Shown: one piece after another, positions 1 to 6,780 of the stretch | Layout: each line of letters opens with the position of its first letter | How positions within the stretch are numbered: the stretch's first letter is position 1 | NCBI GenBank assembly: GCA_035541995.1 | Contig: DATKMG010000112.1 | Coordinates: forward strand, 1 to 8,285 | Source: DATKMG01 sp035541995 | GTDB taxonomy: Bacteria; Acidobacteriota; Terriglobia; Versatilivoradales; Versatilivoraceae | Length of the DNA: 8,285 bases | Reading direction: 5' to 3' | Notes under the pieces: model-generated | What the model saw: the letters and a program-made list of their open reading frames with translations, nothing else | Told to the model about the DNA's origin: nothing | The model's database searches: none | Translations under genes and position numbers: made by a program

Positions 1-426
1 AAAAAAGTGAACCCACAATTTCCATGCTTTAAGGTGCAACAGACTCTGAACTTTGGAGATGAACAGGGCACAGCCGTTTCGAATTCCCCCCACTCCTTTG
101 CTGGAACAAGAGCCTTAGCCTTTGCCGGCATTGCCAACCCAGGCCAGTTTTATGGTTCTTTGCGCGCCCTTGGTGTCAACTTGGTTTATGGAATTTCATT
201 TCCAGATCACCATCGCTATACCTTGAGGGACCTGGAGAAGATAAGGCGCAAATGCCTGGAAACGGACGTCCAACTCGTTGTGACTACTGAGAAAGACCGC
301 GAAAATCTCGGTCATCTGTCGTTGGATCCCCTGCGATTAGTTGTGGCAAAGGTGGTCTTTGAGTTCGACGAGCCGATGGAACTCCTCGAGTTGATCAAGA
401 AGAAAGCGAGGCCCGTCGCTGAATGA
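1..426 (+). CDS. lpxK: Tetraacyldisaccharide 4'-kinase, C-terminal part (5' end outside window)
   Basis: LpxK phosphorylates the 4' position of the tetraacyl disaccharide 1-phosphate lipid A precursor at the inner face of the cytoplasmic membrane. The frame is open from the left edge, giving 141 visible residues out of the roughly 320-360 usual for the family, so the N-terminal P-loop half is missing. The visible part carries typical LpxK C-terminal signatures: AFAGIANPGQFYGSL (about nt 118-162), FPDHHRYT (about nt 199-222) and the VTTEKDRENL block (about nt 280-309). A GTG at position 7 is in frame, but it lies inside the conserved domain and is not a credible start. The stop is TGA at 424-426, and waaF follows after 68 bases. 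This fits an operon that runs from lipid A synthesis into inner-core assembly. The family call rests on motif recognition and is strong. Confidence 0.93.
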   Translation, partial: KKVNPQFPCFKVQQTLNFGDEQGTAVSNSPHSFAGTRALAFAGIANPGQFYGSLRALGVNLVYGISFPDHHRYTLRDLEKIRRKCLETDVQLVVTTEKDRENLGHLSLDPLRLVVAKVVFEFDEPMELLELIKKKARPVAE

Positions 427-494
427 GATTAGGTTAGCCCAAATGGGTAGTTCCAGGGTTAGTGGAGTACCAAAATGCTGCATGGATCAATTGA

Positions 495-1634
495 ATGAAC
501 CGACCTCTTGACCCAAAGAACGTTGGCCGACTGCTCATCAGGGGAACCAACTGGGTGGGTGATGCCGTTATGTCTTTGCCCGCGCTAAAGCAGGTGAGGA
601 GAGAGTTCTCGCAGGCGCAAATCACTCTACTGGTGGTCCCTTGGGTGAGTGGGGTTTACGAAGAATGCGAATACATCGATAAGATAATTCAGTACGAACG
701 TCAGGGCAAACACGGAGGAGTTCGTGGAAAAATCCGATTGGTCCGGGAGGTTCGCCAACGGGACTTCGATGCAGCACTCTTTTTCCAAAATGCTTTTGAA
801 GCCGCTTTTCTCGCCTGGCTATCCGGCATCCGGTTCAGGGCCGGATACGATCGGGATGGACGCAAGTGGCTACTGACTCATTCAATCCGGGTTGATCCCC
901 GAATCCGCCGCCTGCACCAGTGTTACTATTACCTGGACCTTGTTGACCAACTTCTGGGGAGAAACCGAACTGCCCTGCAATCGGTTAAGCCCGGCCATTA
1001 CGCAAACAGTCTCTTCCTACCCTTGGAGGACATAACTATACCGGTGGGACCCTCTAGGAAGGAGGCAGCCAGGCAGAAGCTCAGACAGTCAGGCACACCT
1101 CTCCAGAAGAAGCTGGTTGGGGTCAACCCAGGAGCCTACTTCGGATCGGCCAAACGTTGGCTTAGCGATCGCTTTGCAGAGTTACTGGACCGCCTCATTG
1201 AAAGAGAAAACGCCGGAGTCGTTATCTTTGGAGCATCCAATGAACTCCAGATCGCCGAGTCGGTTCAATCCCACATGCGCTGTCGACCTGTCATCCTTTC
1301 TGGGAAAACTAGCCTAGCTGAGTTAATCGCCATGATTTCGGTTTGTGACCTGTTCATCACCAACGATTCCGGCCCCATGCATCTGGCTGCTGCCCTGTGC
1401 GTCCCCACTCTGGCCATTTTCGGACCTACCGACGAGAATGCCACCGGGCCTATGAGCCCCACAGCCGTGCTGGTAAAGAAAAAGGTTGAATGCAGCCCAT
1501 GCCTTTTGCGAGAATGCCCGATCGACCATCGCTGCATGACCCGCATCAGTGTCGATGATGTTTACGTTCAAGCTGTTGAAATGCTCAGAACTGCACCTGG
1601 CAGGGGACCCAGCCATGCTGAAGATGCGGGCTAG
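495..1634 (+). CDS. waaF: ADP-heptose:LPS heptosyltransferase II (GT9 family)
   Basis: This glycosyltransferase adds the second L-glycero-D-manno-heptose of the LPS inner core, using ADP-heptose at the cytoplasmic side of the inner membrane. The 379 residues are slightly longer than the usual 345-350. The N-terminal Rossmann domain opens with the WaaF hallmark RGTNWVGDAVMSLPAL (residues 16-31), where D23 matches the catalytic aspartate region. The second domain has NPGAYFGSAKRW (211-222) and the nucleotide-sugar site NDSGPMHLAAA (290-300). Close to the C-terminus lies a cysteine cluster, C333, C336, C341 and C347, with H345. ATG 495 is the first possible start, because an in-frame TGA sits directly before it at 492-494. 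No clear Shine-Dalgarno is visible. The waaF rather than waaC assignment comes from the GTNWxGD motif. The last 15 or so residues are Gly/Ala-rich and probably disordered. Confidence 0.92.
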   Translation: MNRPLDPKNVGRLLIRGTNWVGDAVMSLPALKQVRREFSQAQITLLVVPWVSGVYEECEYIDKIIQYERQGKHGGVRGKIRLVREVRQRDFDAALFFQNAFEAAFLAWLSGIRFRAGYDRDGRKWLLTHSIRVDPRIRRLHQCYYYLDLVDQLLGRNRTALQSVKPGHYANSLFLPLEDITIPVGPSRKEAARQKLRQSGTPLQKKLVGVNPGAYFGSAKRWLSDRFAELLDRLIERENAGVVIFGASNELQIAESVQSHMRCRPVILSGKTSLAELIAMISVCDLFITNDSGPMHLAAALCVPTLAIFGPTDENATGPMSPTAVLVKKKVECSPCLLRECPIDHRCMTRISVDDVYVQAVEMLRTAPGRGPSHAEDAG

Positions 1635-1652
1635 GGTGCGTACTGCAAGCCA

Positions 1653-2237
1653 ATGAAAAATGTCGGAGTCTTCCTTGACAGAGACGGTACGATCAGTGAA
1701 GAAGTAGGGTATGTCAATCACCCCTCCAGGTTGCAGGTTTATCCCTGGACTCCTCAAGCCATCCGACTACTAAATGAAAAGGGATTGAAGGTCGTTGTAG
1801 TTACCAACCAGGCGGGCGTGGCCAGGGGTTATTTTCAGGAAGGACTGGTCATGGAGGTTCACAAACGGCTGAGTGATGAGATTGCTCAAAGTGGTGCTCA
1901 TCTTGATGCCATTTACTACTGCCCGCATCACCCTTCGGTGGGAGAACCGCCTTACCGTCAGGACTGTAATTGTAGGAAACCCAAAACAGGGATGCTGCAG
2001 AGGGCCGTCGTTGAATTGGGCATTGATCTGAGCTGTTCTTTTGTTGTCGGGGACCGTTATGGAGACATCGAACTGGCACATAATGCCGGAGCCCATTCGA
2101 TCTTTCTCCTTTCCGGCTATGGCTTGGGTGAGTATGAATACCATAGGCAAAACTGGAGAGTTCAGCCGGAGTGGATCGCCAAGGACCTGTCAGAGGCCAG
2201 CCGGATCATCCTCCGATTGAATGACGCCTGTCCTTAA
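1653..2237 (+). CDS. gmhB: D-glycero-beta-D-manno-heptose-1,7-bisphosphate 7-phosphatase
   Basis: GmhB is a cytoplasmic HAD-superfamily phosphatase that removes the C7 phosphate from heptose 1,7-bisphosphate, between the kinase and adenylyltransferase steps of ADP-heptose synthesis. The 194 residues match the family length. Visible motifs are the nucleophile/acid pair D9 and D11 in FLDRDGT (7-13), TNQAG (51-55) as HAD motif II, CRKPKTG with K109 (107-113) as motif III, and VVGDRYGDIE with D134 and D138 (131-140) as motif IV. The structural zinc site is complete: C90 and H92 in CPHH, then C105 and C107 in CNCRKP. These match the E. coli GmhB arrangement closely. The gene starts 18 bases after waaF and ends 20 bases before the kinase gene. 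The Shine-Dalgarno is weak; the only candidate is AGGG at 1633-1636, which is distant. Confidence 0.95.
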   Translation: MKNVGVFLDRDGTISEEVGYVNHPSRLQVYPWTPQAIRLLNEKGLKVVVVTNQAGVARGYFQEGLVMEVHKRLSDEIAQSGAHLDAIYYCPHHPSVGEPPYRQDCNCRKPKTGMLQRAVVELGIDLSCSFVVGDRYGDIELAHNAGAHSIFLLSGYGLGEYEYHRQNWRVQPEWIAKDLSEASRIILRLNDACP

Positions 2238-2257
2238 GCAACCCGCCTGCCGAGTTA

Positions 2258-3286
2258 ATGTCTTTAACGATGCGGAAATCCATCTTCACACAGAAACGCT
2301 TACGAGAAATCTTGGGTCGATACCAAGGTTGCCAAATTGCAGTTTACGGAGATTTGGTGGTCGATGAGTTTCTGTTTGGAGAGATTTCCCGAGTCTCCCG
2401 CGAAGCTCCAGTCCTAATCCTTAAACAGAAAGAGTCTCTTGTTGTGCCTGGTGGCGCTGCGAATGCTGTCAACAATCTTTGCGCGCTTGGAGCATGTCCA
2501 ATTCCATTCGGAATAGTCGGTGACGATGTCTCGGGAAGAGAACTGATCCGTCAGTTCAAGCAAAAACGAATTGAAACCCACTTCATGAGGAAGGTTCCTG
2601 GCTACCAAACCCCCACCAAAACACGCGTGCTAGCCGGGTCAGTACACTCCTCGAGACAGCAAGTACTCCGGCTGGACCGGGGATCTCGGTTTGATCACCA
2701 ACCTCAGAGCGAGTCCCAACTGTGGAAGGAGATGGATCGCGAACTGGAATCATGCAGGGGTGTTATCATTTCAGATTATGACTTCGGCTATGTCAGTGCA
2801 GCGGTAGTTGCTCAGTTGGGACGTTACCGTGACAGGCTTCCAGTGGTCCTGGATTCGCGATTCCAGCTCCTGAAGTACCATGGCATAACAGCCGCGACTC
2901 CAAATGAACCGGAAGTTGAGGAAGCCTTGGGAATCAAGATTGGGAACGATCTTTCCAAACTCGATGCTGCCGGCCGAAAGCTACTGAAGAGACAACAATT
3001 TGAAGCTTTGTTGATTACACGAGGGCGCGACGGCATGGCACTATTTGAACCCCATCGGCCCACTTCTCATCTTTCGATTTTCGGGACAGACGAGATAGCC
3101 GACGTTACGGGAGCCGGAGACACTGTGATTGCTGTGTTTACGTTATCCCTTGCCGTCGGCGCCAATTTTCTGGAAGCAGCGAAACTCTCGAATTTTGCAG
3201 GTGGAATCGTGGTGATGAAACGTGGAACGGCCACTGTCAGCGTTGAGGAGTTGGAGGCGGCTGTGATCACTGAGTTTAAAGAATGA
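2258..3286 (+). CDS. hldA: D-glycero-beta-D-manno-heptose-7-phosphate kinase (stand-alone RfaE domain I)
   Basis: This PfkB/ribokinase-family enzyme phosphorylates D-glycero-D-manno-heptose 7-phosphate at C1, giving the substrate of GmhB. The 342 residues correspond to the kinase half of bifunctional HldE. Motifs in order are GDLVVDEFLFGEISRVSREA (31-50), the PfkB sugar-binding signature GGAANAVNNLCALGA (65-79), SDYDFG (172-177), TPNEPEVE (214-221), the nucleotide-site TRGRDGM (254-260) and the catalytic DVTGAGDT with base D288 (282-289). The anion-hole and catalytic residues look intact. The start could be ATG 2258 or ATG 2270; neither has a clear Shine-Dalgarno, and both precede the conserved domain. 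The adenylyltransferase is a separate gene 109 bases downstream in a different frame, so this is not a fused hldE broken by a single stop codon. Confidence 0.93.
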   Translation: MSLTMRKSIFTQKRLREILGRYQGCQIAVYGDLVVDEFLFGEISRVSREAPVLILKQKESLVVPGGAANAVNNLCALGACPIPFGIVGDDVSGRELIRQFKQKRIETHFMRKVPGYQTPTKTRVLAGSVHSSRQQVLRLDRGSRFDHQPQSESQLWKEMDRELESCRGVIISDYDFGYVSAAVVAQLGRYRDRLPVVLDSRFQLLKYHGITAATPNEPEVEEALGIKIGNDLSKLDAAGRKLLKRQQFEALLITRGRDGMALFEPHRPTSHLSIFGTDEIADVTGAGDTVIAVFTLSLAVGANFLEAAKLSNFAGGIVVMKRGTATVSVEELEAAVITEFKE

Positions 3287-3324
3287 GCATTTGCTTCGGT
3301 CAGCTTGGTCAACTCAAGTCGGGT

Positions 3325-3346
3325 GGTAAAGAAGGAACGTCTTACC
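3325..3346 (+). other. Possible RNA hairpin followed by a T-rich tract between hldA and hldC
   Basis: GGTAAAGA (3325-3332) pairs with TCTTACC (3340-3346) across a 7-base loop with one bulged A, giving seven base pairs. A short T-rich tract (TATTTTT, 3351-3357) follows after four bases. It could act as a weak attenuator or processing site in the unusually wide gap between the two genes. The stem is AT-rich and the T tract is not directly adjacent, so chance is a real alternative. Confidence 0.2.
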
Positions 3347-3380
3347 GGAGTATTTTTGGCAATCAACTTAATTTGGAACT

Positions 3381-3384
3381 GAGG
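3381..3384 (+). promoter_or_regulatory. Probable ribosome binding site of hldC
   Basis: GAGG lies 11 bases before ATG 3396. It supports this ATG as the start of the adenylyltransferase gene, in agreement with the conserved domain beginning about 25 residues in. Confidence 0.45.
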
Positions 3385-3395
3385 CGCCTTGACAA

Positions 3396-3908
3396 ATGAG
3401 CGGAAGCAAGGTCTACACATTGGAGACGTTGCTGCCGGCAATCGAACAGCATCGCAGCAACGGTCAAACCATTGTGTTTGCCAACGGTTGTTTCGACCTG
3501 CTGCATGTTGGCCATATTCGATACCTCCAGGGAGCGCGTGCGTTGGGAGACGTACTCGTCGTCGGGCTTAATGGCGATAACTCGGTGAGGATGATAAAAG
3601 GTGCCGGACGACCTTTGATGCCCCAGGAAGAAAGGGCGGAGATTCTGGCAGCAATTCAGTATGTCGATTACGTGGTGATTTTTGACGAGACGAATGTTAC
3701 CCGGTTGCTGGAGCAGCTCAGGCCCCATATCCATTGCAAGGGTACAGACTACACTGAAGAAAGTGTCCCGGAAAGAGAGGTTGTTCGCTCGTTCGGGGGC
3801 AGAGTTGCCATTGCTGGTGATCCAAAGAACCACTCGACCCGAAACATGATCGAGGAGATCCTCCAGAAGCTTGGGCGGGCTTCTCAGGGGCGACCTGGAA
3901 GAGACTGA
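3396..3908 (+). CDS. hldC: D-glycero-beta-D-manno-heptose 1-phosphate adenylyltransferase (stand-alone RfaE domain II)
   Basis: This cytidylyltransferase-like enzyme transfers AMP from ATP to heptose 1-phosphate, producing ADP-heptose for WaaC and WaaF. The 170 residues match stand-alone RfaE2/HldC proteins. The nucleotidyltransferase signature FANGCFDLLHVGHIRYL spans residues 28-44 and includes the HxGH motif (H37 to H40). It is followed by GLNGDNSVRMIKG (57-69), with a lysine that usually contacts phosphate, then RPLMPQEERAEIL (72-84), the family KGTDYT (115-120), and GDPKNHSTRNMIEEI (141-155) at the place of the usual ISTxxxIxxI element. The tail after about residue 160 is Gly/Arg-rich and non-conserved. 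The gene lies after the kinase and before the heptosyltransferase, which fits the last step of nucleotide-sugar synthesis. Confidence 0.93.
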   Translation: MSGSKVYTLETLLPAIEQHRSNGQTIVFANGCFDLLHVGHIRYLQGARALGDVLVVGLNGDNSVRMIKGAGRPLMPQEERAEILAAIQYVDYVVIFDETNVTRLLEQLRPHIHCKGTDYTEESVPEREVVRSFGGRVAIAGDPKNHSTRNMIEEILQKLGRASQGRPGRD

Positions 3909-4020
3909 TTCACGAGGCAGGCGAGAATGAGGAGATTGTGGAGTCATCATGACCTCCAGGGGCAGGAGTTTCACTTTGCCTGAGTTGAGGCCTGTCTAGC
4001 GGAATAAGGACAGCGAGTCA

Positions 4021-4026
4021 AAAGGA
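4021..4026 (+). promoter_or_regulatory. Ribosome binding site of the waaC-like gene
   Basis: AAAGGA sits five bases before ATG 4032. It is one of the clearest Shine-Dalgarno sequences in the cluster and fixes the start, immediately ahead of the N-terminal beta strand RILIIKLGSIGD. Confidence 0.6.
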
Positions 4027-4031
4027 ACTCA

Positions 4032-5111
4032 ATGGGGCGTTTCGATCGAATCCTTATTATCAAGCTAGGGTCTATCGGGGATGTGGTTCACACCCTTCCA
4101 TCCCTGTCAGCCTTAAAGGAGGCTTTTCCAGAAGCGATTATCGACTGGCTGGTCGAAACAAAGTCTAGTATTGTCCTTAGAAATAACCCATTATTGCATC
4201 GCGTTATAGAAGTTGACACCCAGCGCTGGAGGAAATTGTGGGCTAGGCCTGCGGTTTGGAGCGAGGTTCTGAAGCAACTCCTCTTCTTGCGGCATCAGCG
4301 CTATGATGTGGCTTTGGATTTTCAGGGCCTGTGGAAGTCCGCTATTTGGGGGCGATTTTCAGGTGCCAGACTAGTTATAGGATTCGGCAAGCGAACTTTG
4401 CGGGAACCAGGATGCCGTATTCTGTATGATGAGAAGGTGACAGTACAGCCTGAAACGCATCATATTATTGACATTTGCAGCGAACTACCGCGCAGCCTTG
4501 GGGCCAGGACCAATGGCTACCGGTTCGATCTTCCCGTCTCAAGCGAAGATGATGCCTACGTTTCCGCTCAGTTGTCTGCTCACTCTGTAAAGGAGTTCAT
4601 CATTCTTAACCCTGGAGGGGGGTGGGATACGAAAACCTGGGAAGCGGAGAATTTTGCCCAACTGCACTTGAAACTCCGCGAGAGATTGTCATTTCAAAGT
4701 GTCATTACCTGGGGACCCGGAGAGCAACATCTAGTGGAGCGTCTTGTCAATGCCTCCAAAGATGACCCGCCAGTGGTTTTCCCGACTACAATCTCCCAAT
4801 TTGTTGCTCTAGCCCGTCGGGCTCGACTGTTTGTGGGGGGTGATACGGGCCCATTGCATCTGGCAGCCGCCTGTAGGACGCCAATTGTCGGAGTCTTTGG
4901 CCCCACAGATCCTGTCAGAAATGGACCTTTTTGTCCCGACGATCTGGTTGTTTCTCACCCTGTGCCTTGCGGTCCTTGCTACAAACGGAATTGTGAGAAA
5001 TACAAGAAACAGTGTCTTCAACTGGTTACTGTCGATGAGGTGTTTCGTGCGGTCTTGCGCCGATTGGGTCTGCCATCGGTGCATGGGTCAGGCTTGTCAG
5101 CTTCTAATTGA
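4032..5111 (+). CDS. waaC: LPS heptosyltransferase I-like (GT9 family)
   Basis: This GT9 glycosyltransferase most likely adds the first heptose to the Kdo residue of Kdo2-lipid A, using ADP-heptose. The 359 residues compare with about 320-350 for WaaC. The N-terminus reads ILIIKLGSIGDVVHTLPSL (7-25), with D17 at the position of the WaaC catalytic aspartate; the GDVVHTLP wording is WaaC-type rather than WaaF-type. Also visible are DFQGLWKSA (96-104), NPGGGWDTKTW (193-203) and the ADP-heptose site GGDTGPLHLAAA (269-280). A C-terminal cysteine cluster, C313, C316, C321 and C328, parallels the one in the WaaF of this window. The gene lies 123 bases after hldC. Acceptor specificity cannot be read from sequence, so a different core heptosyltransferase of GT9 is possible; the family assignment itself is secure. 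Confidence 0.85.
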   Translation: MGRFDRILIIKLGSIGDVVHTLPSLSALKEAFPEAIIDWLVETKSSIVLRNNPLLHRVIEVDTQRWRKLWARPAVWSEVLKQLLFLRHQRYDVALDFQGLWKSAIWGRFSGARLVIGFGKRTLREPGCRILYDEKVTVQPETHHIIDICSELPRSLGARTNGYRFDLPVSSEDDAYVSAQLSAHSVKEFIILNPGGGWDTKTWEAENFAQLHLKLRERLSFQSVITWGPGEQHLVERLVNASKDDPPVVFPTTISQFVALARRARLFVGGDTGPLHLAAACRTPIVGVFGPTDPVRNGPFCPDDLVVSHPVPCGPCYKRNCEKYKKQCLQLVTVDEVFRAVLRRLGLPSVHGSGLSASN

Positions 5112-5162
5112 ACGAACTGCCGTCGCATTGCCCTGACGCGTCTTTTCAAGATTCCTATATGG

Positions 5163-5166
5163 GGAG
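5163..5166 (+). promoter_or_regulatory. Ribosome binding site supporting the TTG start of the methyltransferase
   Basis: GGAG (inside GGGGAGAG, 5161-5168) lies nine bases before TTG 5176. The in-frame stop at 5134-5136 is followed by no ATG or GTG before this TTG, so the site decides the unusual start codon. Confidence 0.6.
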
Positions 5167-5175
5167 AGTCGTACT

Positions 5176-5706
5176 TTGCGGTTCCAGTTATCGAGGATTA
5201 GAGTTCCCTCCGGTTTTGTTCTGGCAGCACTTTATCTCTACTTTTCAAAGCCGACTTGGCCGTCGCTAGCCATTGGACTTTTCGTCGCTGCCCTGGGCCT
5301 GCTGATGAGAATGTGGGCGACAGGCCATTTGAAAAAAAATGATCGATTGGCGACTAGCGGTCCGTATGCGTTGAGCCGTAACCCTTTATACCTGGGAAGC
5401 TTTCTAATTGGCACTGGTTTCACGATTGCCGGCAGAAACCTGGTGATTCTGATTCTTTTTCTGGTAGGCTTCTGGGCGATCTACTGGAGCACGATCCGCC
5501 TGGAGGCGGCCCGCCTACAGTCCCTCTTCCCTGATGAATATGTCCAATACCGAAAACGTGTTCCCCTATTCTTTCCGCGGCTCTGGCCAATCGAGAGAGG
5601 GGATGGGTTCAGCTTGGGACTGTATCGGAAGAACCGAGAATACCGCGCGTTGATTGGGTTCCTGGGGGCTGTGATGGTCTTAGTGCTGAAAATCTGTTAT
5701 TCCTAG
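5176..5706 (+). CDS. Integral-membrane methyltransferase of the isoprenylcysteine carboxyl methyltransferase (ICMT/PEMT-like) family
   Basis: A 176-residue polytopic membrane protein. Members of this superfamily transfer a methyl group from S-adenosylmethionine to membrane-embedded substrates; the bacterial substrates are mostly unknown. Hydrophobic segments lie at about 12-23, 30-48, 73-86, 89-106 and 157-174. The SAM-binding signature is clear: GPYALSRNPLYLG (62-74), then E110 on the next helix and the C-terminal FPDEYVQYRKRVP (118-130). Compared with short family members there is an extra C-terminal extension from about residue 140 with one more hydrophobic helix. The start is TTG 5176, backed by a Shine-Dalgarno and the lack of another start in frame. 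It lies 64 bases after the heptosyltransferase and 33 before the DUF3108 gene, so a cell-envelope role is plausible but unproven. True prenylcysteine methylation is unlikely in a bacterium. Confidence 0.85.
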   Translation: MRFQLSRIRVPSGFVLAALYLYFSKPTWPSLAIGLFVAALGLLMRMWATGHLKKNDRLATSGPYALSRNPLYLGSFLIGTGFTIAGRNLVILILFLVGFWAIYWSTIRLEAARLQSLFPDEYVQYRKRVPLFFPRLWPIERGDGFSLGLYRKNREYRALIGFLGAVMVLVLKICYS

Positions 5707-5739
5707 TCTAGGTGGAAGGAGACAGCTGCGGCTTAACGG

Positions 5740-6606
5740 ATGCAGATTCTGATGAAATCTATTTTCACCGGATTGGGCTTTGGCCTGGCCTTTTGGTGCG
5801 CCGGTTTCGTTCTGCGGGTGCCCGAGGCTGGCGTACTTACACAGAACCGGTCGTCCCGCCCCACCCCCACCATCAGCGGCCCTTCTTTCCCCCTCGGTGA
5901 AAAATGCACCTACCTGGTATCCTGGAAAGTCTTCGACGCTGGCATCGCTACCATTGACTTGGTCGACAGATATCATGCCCAGAATGAGGAACTTTACAGA
6001 ATCAGAGCCACGGTTCGCTCCACGGGAATAGTGGCAACACTCTTCACGGTCTTCGATACCTTTGAGTCAAATATAGCTGTGGCTAGCCTCTGTTCACGGG
6101 GAATTTCCAAGAACATTCACGAAGGGCGTCGACAACGAAACACTGTGCTGGAGTTCGACCAGAAGGGGCAGCAGGCTCGAATGGTAGACACCGATCTATC
6201 CCATCCGGGACTTCCGCCAAAGCACTCTGAATCGCCGATCCCTCCTTGTGTACAGGATGTCATCTCGGCATTCTATTTTGTGCGAACCAAAGATTTAAGA
6301 GTCGATGAGACTTTCAGGTTTCCGATCAATGACGGGGGGAAGACTTACGACGTGGATGTGGAAGTGCAAGCTGTGGAAACGGTCAAGACTCCAGCCGGCA
6401 CCTTCCAGGCCTATCGGTTGGAACCCAAGGTATTTGGGGGTCTCTTCAAAAACAAAGGGCGGCTGTTTGTCTGGCTAACCAATGATACCGAGAGAATACC
6501 TGTCCAATTGAGAGCGAGGATTACAGTTGGAACAATCACCGCATCGTTATCAAGAATCGAGAAATCTCCGACCATACAAGCATCGCCCAAGAAGAGTCAG
6601 AATTGA
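5740..6606 (+). CDS. Secreted DUF3108-domain protein
   Basis: A 288-residue protein with an N-terminal hydrophobic stretch (about 8-26) that looks like a signal peptide or anchor, followed by a Pro/Ser-rich linker (35-50) and a beta-rich DUF3108 domain. Family-like elements are GEKCTYLVSWKVFDAGIATI (53-72), the central CVQDVISAFYFVR (170-182), TPAGTFQAYRLEP (217-229) and the tail VWLTNDTERIPVQLRA (244-259). DUF3108 proteins are periplasmic or outer-membrane associated in diderms and of unknown function. The cell compartment fits its place behind LPS genes. The start is ATG 5740, since an in-frame TAA at 5734-5736 blocks anything earlier. ATG 5752 would give a more classical MKS signal peptide. 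The AAGGAG at 5716-5721 is 18 bases away, which is long. No lipobox is seen, because W precedes C20. Confidence 0.85.
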   Translation: MQILMKSIFTGLGFGLAFWCAGFVLRVPEAGVLTQNRSSRPTPTISGPSFPLGEKCTYLVSWKVFDAGIATIDLVDRYHAQNEELYRIRATVRSTGIVATLFTVFDTFESNIAVASLCSRGISKNIHEGRRQRNTVLEFDQKGQQARMVDTDLSHPGLPPKHSESPIPPCVQDVISAFYFVRTKDLRVDETFRFPINDGGKTYDVDVEVQAVETVKTPAGTFQAYRLEPKVFGGLFKNKGRLFVWLTNDTERIPVQLRARITVGTITASLSRIEKSPTIQASPKKSQN

Positions 6607-6722
6607 TCGTACACCCGCAGTTGTGAAATTCGTTGTCGTGACCGTGCTCGTCTTCAAGCAGCGACTCAGCCCGTCTCATCAATTCCGTTCAAAACGAAAG
6701 GCTTTTAACTTCCCTCTCCTTT

Positions 6723-6735
6723 AGGATAGAATCCT
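6723..6735 (+). promoter_or_regulatory. Small perfect inverted repeat overlapping a weak -10-like sequence
   Basis: AGGAT-AGA-ATCCT forms a five-base-pair inverted repeat with a three-base loop, 45 bases before the ATG at 6781. It overlaps TAGAAT (6727-6732), which resembles a sigma-70 -10 box, but the matching -35 (TTTAAC, 6704-6709) is poor. It lies in the 174-base gap after the DUF3108 gene, where a separate promoter would make sense. Support is weak. Confidence 0.2.
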
Positions 6736-6767
6736 CCCTTGATGGTGCGGCATGGGCCATCAGATTT

Positions 6768-6772
6768 GAAGG
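6768..6772 (+). promoter_or_regulatory. Ribosome binding site choosing ATG 6781
   Basis: GAAGG lies eight bases before ATG 6781. It favours this start over the in-frame TTG 6739 and ATG 6742, which would add a non-hydrophobic leader ahead of the signal peptide. Confidence 0.5.
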
Positions 6773-6780
6773 TTGCTAAA

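Noticed and set aside
1323..1757. 144-codon minus-strand frame across the waaF-gmhB junction
   Set aside because: It is opposite two well-supported genes and carries no domain-like sequence.
3363..3974. 203-codon open frame on the minus strand opposite hldC
   Set aside because: It lies wholly opposite a gene with strong family motifs, and its translation shows no recognisable domain; it is a shadow of the coding pattern.
6684..6710. Possible terminator CGTT-CAA-AACG followed by a short T run after the DUF3108 gene
   Set aside because: The stem has only four base pairs and the T run is four bases long and offset by several bases; too weak to call.
6527..6724. Short forward frame whose end (VLVFKQRLSPSHQF) faintly recalls the YidD membrane-insertion factor
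   Set aside because: The likeness is limited to a few residues. The conserved cysteines of YidD are missing and the frame overlaps the DUF3108 gene by about 80 bases.
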